Of a stretch of DNA of 36,501 nt, positions 23,214 to 29,878 are shown piece by piece. Within the stretch, counting starts at the first letter, position 1; each line of letters opens with the position of its first letter. The DNA is from Vogesella indigofera (GTDB taxonomy: Bacteria > Pseudomonadota > Gammaproteobacteria > Burkholderiales > Chromobacteriaceae). The notes beneath the pieces are model-generated. The model worked only from the letters and a program-made list of their open reading frames with translations, was not told the origin of the DNA and ran no database searches. Where the stretch lies: the NCBI RefSeq assembly GCF_003633895.1, contig NZ_RBID01000017.1, forward strand, positions 1 to 36,501. Reading direction: 5' to 3'. Position numbers and translations under genes: made by a program.

Positions 23214-24362
23214 TTATTGTAGCTGCTTTTCGGTGAACTGCACCAGTCGTGTGGCGAGGTCGCCGTGACGCAGTTGCATTTGTGGCCAGCTGCGGGCGTG
23301 GTGTTGCCATTCTGCCAGTACTGCCGGCAGCGCCTGCCAGACCTGGCCGATGTCCTGCTCGCGGTTCCAGCCTTGCCACAGCGCGTGGATTTGCTGCCGA
23401 GCCGCCGGCGACAGTGCGGCGCTGTAGCGTTGTAAAAAAGCCTCCAGCTTGACCAGGTGCGCGTCTTCGTCCTGGCGATAGATATGCCACAGGAACGGCC
23501 GCGCCGCCCACTGCGCGCGCACGAAGCTGTCCTCGCCGCGCACGATGTTGATATCGCACGACCACAGCAGCCGGTCGTAGCCGTGCTGATCGGTCAGTGG
23601 CAGCACGTGTAGCGTCAGTGCGCCGCGTTGCAGCACGTCGCCGGCCTGCGGCCGCTGCGCGAGGCCGAACGCGGCGGCGACATCCGGCAACACCTTGCCC
23701 TGCGGCACCAGCAGCCGCAGCGGCTGGCTGCCGGCGGCGCAACTGGCCAGCCACTGCCGCGCGGCGGCGGACTCGTAGCAGAACAGGCTGACGCGCAGCT
23801 CGCCGGCGCGGCGCGGCGGCACGCCCAGCTGTTGCCAGTAGGCATCCTGCAGCGCCGTGTCGGCCTGCCACGCATCGCGCTGCGCCGGCAGTGCCCGTTC
23901 GCAGAGCAGGCCGCCGGTATCGTCGCCAAAGCCGGGAAAATAGAAGTGCTTGGTCAGCGGCAGCTGCGGATGCGGCGAGGCCAGGCCGTGGCAGCCGGCG
24001 ACCCAGTCTTCCGCCGACAGGTATTCCAGATTGATCCATACCGGCTTGCGCGCCCGGCCGACCATGGCGGCCAGATAACTGTCCGGCAGCGGGCAGCCGA
24101 AAGCCTCGATCACCACGTCGGCGGCGTCGGCGGCAGGGAAGTCCTGCGCTGGCCAGAGGCGGATGCTGACGCCGTCTAGCTGCTGCTGCGCCAGCGCCGG
24201 CTGCAGGCCGGGGGCGATGCGGGCAAAGCTGGCCAGGTCGTCCACCCACAGGCGCACCACGAAGCCGTACTCGTGCGCCAGCTGCCGCGCCAGGCGCCAG
24301 GTGACGCCGATGTCGCCGTAGTTGTCGATCACGGTGCAGAAAATGTCCCAGCGTTGCGCCAT
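23214..24362 (-). CDS. earP: EF-P arginine rhamnosyltransferase
   Basis: The 382-residue GT-B glycosyltransferase transfers rhamnose from dTDP-rhamnose to Arg32 of EF-P. It starts W-D-I-F-C-T-V-I-D13-N-Y-G-D17-I-G-V-T-W-R and has R-G-E277-D-S-F-V-R-A-Q-W-A, the conserved catalytic and dTDP-binding residues described for EarP. ATG 24362 is chosen because AAGGAG stands six bases before it; the longer frame upstream runs through the palindromic repeat and is not coding. It is the first gene of the earP-efp pair. Confidence 0.95.
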   Translation of the reverse strand: MAQRWDIFCTVIDNYGDIGVTWRLARQLAHEYGFVVRLWVDDLASFARIAPGLQPALAQQQLDGVSIRLWPAQDFPAADAADVVIEAFGCPLPDSYLAAMVGRARKPVWINLEYLSAEDWVAGCHGLASPHPQLPLTKHFYFPGFGDDTGGLLCERALPAQRDAWQADTALQDAYWQQLGVPPRRAGELRVSLFCYESAAARQWLASCAAGSQPLRLLVPQGKVLPDVAAAFGLAQRPQAGDVLQRGALTLHVLPLTDQHGYDRLLWSCDINIVRGEDSFVRAQWAARPFLWHIYRQDEDAHLVKLEAFLQRYSAALSPAARQQIHALWQGWNREQDIGQVWQALPAVLAEWQHHARSWPQMQLRHGDLATRLVQFTEKQLQ

Positions 24363-24419
24363 GCTGCTCTCCTTACAATGGCTGCGCAGCATAGCGCAGC
24401 CGGCGCCGGCGACAAAGCG

Positions 24420-24453
24420 TTGCGGCCAACCTTGCACACAAGGTTGGCCGCAA
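24420..24453. repeat. Inverted pair of exact 15-mers between the glutamine-synthetase-like gene and earP
   Basis: TTGCGGCCAACCTTG (24420-24434) and its exact reverse complement (24439-24453) are separated by CACA, giving a 15-base stem with a 4-base loop. No T tract follows on either strand. It is the likely transcript end for the upstream minus-strand gene and stands 58 bases before earP. Confidence 0.9.
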
Positions 24454-24474
24454 GCCGTGACGGCGCTGCCGCTT

Positions 24475-24629
24475 AGAGCCTGTTCACGATCTGCTGCGAC
24501 TTGATCCCAATGGGGGCGATACCGCGTTGAAAACGACTTCGGCATGCTTGTTTATATCTGGATAAACGCCGCTTCCTCAGCCGTTTTCGCCTTACCTCGC
24601 GTGAGTGCGCGCGATCGTGAACACGCGCT
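24475..24629. mobile_element. MITE-like palindromic element next to the glutamine-synthetase-like gene
   Basis: Terminal inverted repeats of 17 bases (24475-24491 and 24613-24629, 15 matches) share the perfect core TGTTCACGATC/GATCGTGAACA. Inner inverted arms occur at 24529-24535/24582-24588 and 24550-24555/24562-24567, so the whole unit can fold. CGCTTA occurs at both borders (24470-24475 and 24626-24631), possibly a target duplication, though it overlaps the repeats. No gene is inside. The right border touches the stop codon of the neighbouring gene. By memory this sequence type recurs in related genomes; I could not verify that. Confidence 0.6.
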
Positions 24630-25966
24630 TACACGTGCAGCAGCAGGAAGCGCCGCTCCCACGGGCTGATCACGTCGAAGTACTCGCGGTACTCGGCTTC
24701 CTTGATCGCGCTGTAGGTCTGGATGAAGTGGTCGCCGAACAGCTCTGCCAGCGGCTGGCACTTGAGCAGCATGTCGATGGCGTCGTCGAGGTGGCGCGGC
24801 AGCTGGTGTGGCTGCTCGTAGGCGCTGCCGGTCAGCGGCGCGCTCGGCTGGATGCGCTGCTGCATGCCGAGGTAGCCGCAGGCGAGGCTGGCGGCGATCG
24901 CCAGATACGGGTTGACGTCGACGCCGGCGAGACGGTTTTCCACCCGTCGCGCCTCGGGGCCGGAGTGTGGCACGCGCAGGCCGCAGGTACGGTTATCAAA
25001 GCCCCAGCTGAGGTTGATCGGCGCCGAGGTGAAGCGCGACAGACGACGGTAGCTGTTCACGTACGGCGCGAAGAACGGCATCGCCGCCGGCAGGTAGGTC
25101 TGCAGCCCGCCGATGAAGTGCAGGAAGGCGTCGGACGGGCTACCGTCGGTGTTGCTGAAGATGTTGTTGCCGTTGGCATCGACCACGCTCTGGTGGATGT
25201 GCATCGCGCTGCCGGGCTGGCCCTGCATCGGCTTGGCCATGAAGGTGGCGTACATATTGTTGCGGATCGCCACCTCGCGCACGGTGCGCTTGAACAGGAA
25301 CACCTGGTCGGCCAGCTGCAGCGGATCGCCGTGATCCAGGTTGATCTCCATCTGTGCGGTGCCCATCTCGTGGATCAGCGTGTCCAGCGCCAGCCCCTGC
25401 GCCTCGCACCAGTCGTAGATCTCGTCGAAGATGTTGTCGTATTCGTTGACCGCGTCGATGGAAAAGCTCTGCATCCCGGCCTCGGTGCGCTTGGTGCGGC
25501 CAACCGGCGGTTTCAGCGGGATGTCTTCGTCGGGCTCGACCTGTACCAGGTAGAACTCCATTTCCGGCGCGACGATGGCGGACAGGCCTTGCTCTTCATA
25601 CAGTTTAAGGATGCGCTTGAGCACGTTGCGCGGCGCGAGGTCGGCATCCGTGCCGTCGAAATTGACGCAGTCGTGGATGATCTGCGCGGTCGGCTCCTTC
25701 GCCCACGGCACCGGGCGCACGGTGCTGGCGTCCGGGATCAGGCGCATGTCGGGGTCGGCGACGGAGGTGAAATCCTGCTCGGGAAAGTCGCCGGTGACGG
25801 TCATCGACAGCACGGCTTCCGGCAGGCGCAGGCCCTCGGCGGGGTTGTACTTGTGGCGCGGCACGATCTTGCCGCGCGCCAGCCCGGTCATATCCGGGAT
25901 CAGGCATTCAACTTCGGTAATCCGGTTTTCGTCCAGCCATTGCTGGATTTTCTGCGCGTCGTTCAT
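24629..25966 (-). CDS. Glutamine-synthetase family protein, gamma-glutamylputrescine synthetase-like
   Basis: The 445-residue protein contains the glutamine-synthetase folds: E-M-E-F-Y-L (metal site), A-Q-M-E-I-N-L, G-S-A-M-H-I-H-Q-S (ATP/ammonia-site His), N-S-Y-R-R-L and R-V-E-N-R-L-A. The start, with I-P-D-M-T-G-L-A-R-G-K-I-V-P, and the length are nearer PuuA-type enzymes that ligate glutamate to putrescine or other amines than the ~470-residue adenylylated GlnA. No other putrescine genes are visible, so the amine substrate is uncertain. Its stop codon coincides with the border of a MITE-like element. Confidence 0.88.
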   Translation of the reverse strand: MNDAQKIQQWLDENRITEVECLIPDMTGLARGKIVPRHKYNPAEGLRLPEAVLSMTVTGDFPEQDFTSVADPDMRLIPDASTVRPVPWAKEPTAQIIHDCVNFDGTDADLAPRNVLKRILKLYEEQGLSAIVAPEMEFYLVQVEPDEDIPLKPPVGRTKRTEAGMQSFSIDAVNEYDNIFDEIYDWCEAQGLALDTLIHEMGTAQMEINLDHGDPLQLADQVFLFKRTVREVAIRNNMYATFMAKPMQGQPGSAMHIHQSVVDANGNNIFSNTDGSPSDAFLHFIGGLQTYLPAAMPFFAPYVNSYRRLSRFTSAPINLSWGFDNRTCGLRVPHSGPEARRVENRLAGVDVNPYLAIAASLACGYLGMQQRIQPSAPLTGSAYEQPHQLPRHLDDAIDMLLKCQPLAELFGDHFIQTYSAIKEAEYREYFDVISPWERRFLLLHV

Positions 25967-25984
25967 CGGGTAGTCCTATGGCGA

Positions 25985-26146
25985 TCAGGTGTGGGCGCCG
26001 GAGCTGGTGCTGCGGCGTTCGTGGTTGAGCAGTGCGTCACGGCGGCGCGCCAGCGTCAGGAAAGCCTGCGCGGCATCGAGGCGCAGGTCGCAGGGTTGCC
26101 GCAGCAGCGGCTGGCGTGCATGGCACGGCCAGGCGAGATCAATCAA
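25985..26146 (-). CDS. Possible small ORF upstream of the glutamine-synthetase-like gene
   Basis: A frame of 53 residues (M-I-D-L-A-W-P start, R-R-D-A-L-L-N-H-E-R-R-S-T-S-S-G-A-H-T end) ends 18 bases before the next gene on the same strand. A TTG start at 26144-26146 has AGAGG eight bases upstream. Third positions are strongly G+C, like the neighbouring genes, and the amino-acid mix is ordinary. There is no ATG and I recognise no family; a leader segment without coding function is the alternative. Confidence 0.35.
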   Translation of the reverse strand: MIDLAWPCHARQPLLRQPCDLRLDAAQAFLTLARRRDALLNHERRSTSSGAHT

Positions 26147-26358
26147 AATGCGTTCCTCTTCAGGGTATAGAATGCTTGATGAAAGCCGCAGCCTGGACTG
26201 CGGTGTTTAAAATTATGGTCACGCTTCGCCATGCTATGAGCGGCGCGGCGCGACTGCAACCTTCGTCCGCCTTGCTGGCAACCGGTTGTGGAATAAAGCC
26301 CACAGCCGCGGTCGCGCTAGCTGCGGGCGGGCACTGCCTATTTTTGCCGGACTGTTTA
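26147..26358. other. Intergenic region before the DUF748 gene
   Basis: Divergent gap between the minus-strand genes and the plus-strand AsmA/DUF748 gene. It should hold promoters for both. TATAGAAT at 26165-26172 (plus) could be a -10 element, but no good -35 is seen. A G+C-rich imperfect hairpin lies near 26299-26330. I see no further gene here. Confidence 0.4.
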
Positions 26359-29300
26359 ATGATGAGTGAAACCGCTGCCCAAGCTGCCGCCACGCCCGCG
26401 CGCTGGCCCCGTCGTCTGTTGTGGAGTGCCGCCACCGTGGCCGTGCTGCTGGGCGGGCTGTGGGCCGGGGTGCCCAAGGCAGTGGACTACGCCGCCGGCA
26501 ACTGGGCGCAAAAGCTTGGCCGCAAGTTGACGCTGGGCGAGGTGGAGTTTGCGCCGTGGGCGTGGCGGCTGACCGTGCACGATGTGCGCCTGAACGATCG
26601 CGACGGCACGCCGCTGTTCAGCGCCGCGCGGCTGCATGTCGATGCCGAGGCGCTGCCGCTGCTGATCGGCCGCTTCGAGCTGGCGGAGCTGACCCTGGAC
26701 ACGCCGCGACTGTGGGCGGCGCGCAATGCGCAGGGCGAGTGGAACTGGACGCGCCTGCTGCGCGACGCCGCCGGCCCGGACACCGAACCGGACGAGGAGG
26801 CCAGCGAGCCGCCCAAGCTGCTGCTGACTCAACTGGCGCTGAACAAGGGTCAGCTGCTGCTGCACGACCAGCTGGGCGGCGACGTGCAGCGCCAGGTGCT
26901 GCCGCTGGACTTCCAGCTGAAAAACCTGTCCACGCTGCCCAACAATCACGGCCGCTACCGCCTCGCCGCCGAGCTGGGCGACGGAACCCGGCTGGACTGG
27001 CAGGGCAGCCTGCTGTTGCAGCCCTTGCAGTCGGACGGGGTGCTGAAGGCGTCCGGCTTTACCCTTGCCAGCGTGTGGCCGTACGTGCAGCCGCATCTCA
27101 AGCTGGCGCCGCCGCAGGGCAAGCTGAGCGTCAGCCTGCCGTACCACTTCGATCTGGCCGGCAAGACGGTGCGGCTGTCGGCCAAGGGCGTTGCGGCCAA
27201 CCTTGCGGCGCTGGCGGTGACCGCGCCGGGCAGCGGCAGCAGCTTCAAGCTCGGCCAGCTGGCGCTCAGCGGCGGCGAGTTCGACCTCGCCAGCCGCCGG
27301 CTGACCGTGGGCAGGCTCAGCCTCGCCGGCGGCGAGCTGGACACCGTGCTCGACAGTCTGGGGCAGCCGGACTGGTTGGCGGCCTTGCCTTCCGCCGCCG
27401 CACCGGCCGCGGCCAGCGTGAAAACCGCCGCGACGGCCAAACCGGCGGTAGCTACCACCAAGCCGGCGGGAGGCTGGACCGTGAGCCTGCCGGCCATCCA
27501 CGTCGACAACTGGCAGCTACGCGCCGAGCATCGCGGTTTTGTCGCGCCGCTGGCCGCCAGCGTGCGGCTGGACAGCCTGCAGGCGGCAGTGGCGGTGGCG
27601 GCGGATGGCAGCGTCAGGGTCGACAACGCCACGCTGGCGCTGTCGCAACTGAGCGCCGCCAGCCAGGGCAAGCCGGCGTTCGCCAGCCTGGCGCGGCTGC
27701 AGCTGGCCAGCAGCCAGCTGGATCTGGGCAAGCGGCAGCTGACGCCGGGTGACATCAGCGTCGCCGGGCTGCAGCTGGCCATCGCCCGCAACAAGGCCGG
27801 GCAGCTGGACATCGGCGAGGCGCTGCGCCCGCTGCCGGTCACCACCACCACCGCCGCGACGCTGGCCGCCGCCAGTGCCGGCCAGCCGTGGCAGGTCCGC
27901 TACCCGCAGCTGACGCTGGCGCAATCCGCGCTCAGCTGGCGCGATGCCGGCCGCAGCCAGCCGGTGAGCGTGGCCTTGCAGGATGTCAGCGCCAGCGTCA
28001 GTGGCGACCCGCAGCAGGGCTTTGCCGTGCAGCTGGCGGCGGCGCTGGGGCAGGGCCGGCTGCAGCTGGATGCCACGCTTGCGGCCAAGCTGCAGGACAT
28101 CAAGGGCAAGCTGCGCGCCAGCCGGCTGCCGCTGCGTGACGTGGCGCCATACGCGCTGGACAACACCGTGCTGCGTTTTGGCGGTGGCGAGCTGTCGGCC
28201 GATCTCGGCTTTGCGCTGCAGGGCAGCCGCTGGCAGGCCGACGGCAAGGCAGCGCTGGACAAGCTGGCGCTGTTTGAGCCGGGCCGGCGCGAGGTGCTGC
28301 TCGGCTGGCAGCAGCTGGCCGTCAGCGGCATCAAGGCGCAGCCGGACAGGATCAGCCTCGGCGACGTGCGGCTGGTGTCGCCGCAACTGCGGCTGATTCT
28401 CGATGAAAAACGGGTGCCCAACTTTGCGCACCTGATGAAGCCGCAGCCGGCGGCCAAGACTGCGGCCAAGGCGGCGCCCGCCGCCAAGGGCGATAGCGGC
28501 GACAAGCTGCCGCTGGTGGAGGTGCGCGCCGTCCGCGTGCGCAATGCGCGCATGGACTTTGCCGATCTCGGTCTCAACCCCAGCTTTGCCACCCGCATCC
28601 ATTCGCTGTCCGGCACCGTGCTCGGCCTGTCCAGCCGCCCGGGGCGGCGCGGCACGGTGACGCTGGACGGTCGCGTCGACCAGTTCGGCGACGTGCGCAT
28701 CCGCGGCGCGCTGTCGCCGCTGGCGGTGACCAACGATCTCGACATGGTGCTGAACTTCCGCAACATCCCGCTGGGCAGCCTCAACCCGTACTCGATGACC
28801 TTTGCCGGCTGGAAGATCACCGATGGCAGCCTCTCCACCGAGCTGCGCTACGTGCTGAAAAACCGCCAGCTGCAGGGCGAAAACCGCATGGTGATCGACC
28901 ACATCCAGCTGGGCGAGGAGGTCAGCGACTACGACGGTACCCGCCTGCCGCTGCGCCTGGCGGTGGCGCTGCTGGAGGACAGCGACGGCCGCATCGACCT
29001 GTCGCTGCCGGTGGCCGGCAGCCTCGATGCGCCGGACTTCTCCTACGGCCACCTGGTGTGGCAGGCGTTCCGCAACATCGTGGTCAAGATCGTCACCGCG
29101 CCGTTCCGCGCGCTGTTTGGCGGCGAGGGCTTTGACGACATCTACGCCGACGCCGGCGACGACCGCATCCCGCCGCCGGAGCGCGAGAAGCTGCTGAAGC
29201 TGGCCGAGCTGCTGGTCAAGCGGCCGAAGCTGGCGCTGGCCATTGGTGGCGGTTATGACGTGGAGCAGGACAGCCGTGAGCTCGCGCGCTACCGCGTCGA

Positions 29301-29676
29301 CAGCGACATCCTCAAGCGTGCCGCCTACCAGCTGCAGGCCGACGAGCCGCTGCCGCTGCCGGACATGGGCGATCCGGCGATCCGCAAGGCGGTGGGCGAT
29401 GGCTACGCGGTGCAGTTTGGCCGCTTTGCCTGGTTGAAGCGGGTGGCCAGCGAGAAGGACACCGCCGAGCGCGCGCAGTCGATGCGCGGCGAGCTGCTGG
29501 CGGCGCAGAAGATCGACGATAGCGCGCTGCAGGCGCTGGCCCGCGCCCGTGGCGAGGCGGCACGGCAGCTGCTGCTGACGGCGAAACCGGAGCTGGTCGA
29601 GCGCATCAGCGTGCTGGACGCCGACAAGGTGAAGGCCGACAAGGATGGCGTGCCGCTGCTGCTGAAACTGAAATAA
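26359..29676 (+). CDS. Large AsmA-like DUF748 envelope protein
   Basis: About 1105 residues. A short cytoplasmic N-terminus with P-R-R, one membrane helix (~18-38: L-L-W-S-A-A-T-V-A-V-L-L-G-G-L-W-A-G-V), then a long periplasmic part with repeated beta-rich AsmA-type segments (first: L-G-E-V-E-F-A-P-W-A-W-R-L-T-V-H-D-V-R-L) and Ala-rich inserts. Residues ~715-920 hold the DUF748 core (I-D-H-I-Q-L-G-E, L-P-L-R-L-A-V-A-L-L-E-D-S-D-G-R-I-D-L-S-L-P-V, G-S-L-D-A-P-D-F-S-Y). AsmA relatives are thought to move phospholipids between membranes or help outer-membrane assembly. ATG 26359 or 26362 starts it; longer frames upstream lack homology. One exact 15-mer lies inside and a pair follows its stop. 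Confidence 0.87.
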   Translation: MMSETAAQAAATPARWPRRLLWSAATVAVLLGGLWAGVPKAVDYAAGNWAQKLGRKLTLGEVEFAPWAWRLTVHDVRLNDRDGTPLFSAARLHVDAEALPLLIGRFELAELTLDTPRLWAARNAQGEWNWTRLLRDAAGPDTEPDEEASEPPKLLLTQLALNKGQLLLHDQLGGDVQRQVLPLDFQLKNLSTLPNNHGRYRLAAELGDGTRLDWQGSLLLQPLQSDGVLKASGFTLASVWPYVQPHLKLAPPQGKLSVSLPYHFDLAGKTVRLSAKGVAANLAALAVTAPGSGSSFKLGQLALSGGEFDLASRRLTVGRLSLAGGELDTVLDSLGQPDWLAALPSAAAPAAASVKTAATAKPAVATTKPAGGWTVSLPAIHVDNWQLRAEHRGFVAPLAASVRLDSLQAAVAVAADGSVRVDNATLALSQLSAASQGKPAFASLARLQLASSQLDLGKRQLTPGDISVAGLQLAIARNKAGQLDIGEALRPLPVTTTTAATLAAASAGQPWQVRYPQLTLAQSALSWRDAGRSQPVSVALQDVSASVSGDPQQGFAVQLAAALGQGRLQLDATLAAKLQDIKGKLRASRLPLRDVAPYALDNTVLRFGGGELSADLGFALQGSRWQADGKAALDKLALFEPGRREVLLGWQQLAVSGIKAQPDRISLGDVRLVSPQLRLILDEKRVPNFAHLMKPQPAAKTAAKAAPAAKGDSGDKLPLVEVRAVRVRNARMDFADLGLNPSFATRIHSLSGTVLGLSSRPGRRGTVTLDGRVDQFGDVRIRGALSPLAVTNDLDMVLNFRNIPLGSLNPYSMTFAGWKITDGSLSTELRYVLKNRQLQGENRMVIDHIQLGEEVSDYDGTRLPLRLAVALLEDSDGRIDLSLPVAGSLDAPDFSYGHLVWQAFRNIVVKIVTAPFRALFGGEGFDDIYADAGDDRIPPPEREKLLKLAELLVKRPKLALAIGGGYDVEQDSRELARYRVDSDILKRAAYQLQADEPLPLPDMGDPAIRKAVGDGYAVQFGRFAWLKRVASEKDTAERAQSMRGELLAAQKIDDSALQALARARGEAARQLLLTAKPELVERISVLDADKVKADKDGVPLLLKLK
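27191..27205 (+). repeat. Exact copy of dispersed 15-mer inside the DUF748 gene
   Basis: The word is read as V-A-A-N-L-A in this protein. It is a single copy in sense orientation. Confidence 0.9.
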
Positions 29677-29690
29677 GCGCCTGCTTTTCC

Positions 29691-29727
29691 GCTTGCGGCC
29701 AACCTTGTCACAAGGTTGGCCGCAAGC
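29691..29727. repeat. Inverted pair of exact 15-mers after the DUF748 gene
   Basis: Arms GCTTGCGGCCAACCTTGT (29691-29708) and its complement (29710-29727) are separated by a single base, 14 bases after the stop codon. The 15-mer cores are at 29693-29707 and 29711-29725. No T tract follows. An 11-base partial third copy in the reverse orientation lies at 29771-29781. Confidence 0.9.
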
Positions 29728-29824
29728 GTTTGGTACGCTGTGTTGCGGCTGTTGTATGCCTGCCGCACAGGGTTGGCCGCAGGCTGCTCAGTGGTGCCCC
29801 TTTAATGAAAATCAAGGGCGTGAA

Positions 29825-29871
29825 GTGCTGTATCTAGTAGACTGAAACTTTCAAGACACCACATCTAGCGG
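29825..29871 (+). promoter_or_regulatory. Tandem NrdR-box-like sites upstream of nrdJ
   Basis: GTGCTGTATCTAGTAG (29825-29840) and ACACCACATCTAGCGG (29856-29871) share the ATCTAG core and resemble the NrdR consensus ACACWATATNTWGTGT at about 10 and 12 of 16 positions. Their starts are 31 bases apart, three helical turns, the spacing typical of paired NrdR boxes. They lie immediately before the nrdJ ribosome site. NrdR is the ATP/dATP-sensing repressor of ribonucleotide reductase genes. Confidence 0.65.
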
Positions 29872-29878
29872 GGGCGGC

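Noticed and set aside
24363-24545. Longer earP reading frame starting near 24545
   Set aside because: It would translate the inverted 15-mer pair and part of the MITE-like element; AAGGAG before ATG 24362 and the family N-terminus set the start.
26032-26358. Extension of the DUF748 gene to an upstream start near 26032
   Set aside because: The upstream codons have no homology and would precede the natural cytoplasmic N-terminus and membrane helix; the M-M-S-E-T start fits the family.
29728-29878. Cobalamin riboswitch before the B12-dependent reductase
   Set aside because: The leader is too short after the inverted repeat and I see no B12-box or conserved core; reductases of this class are usually not under that riboswitch.
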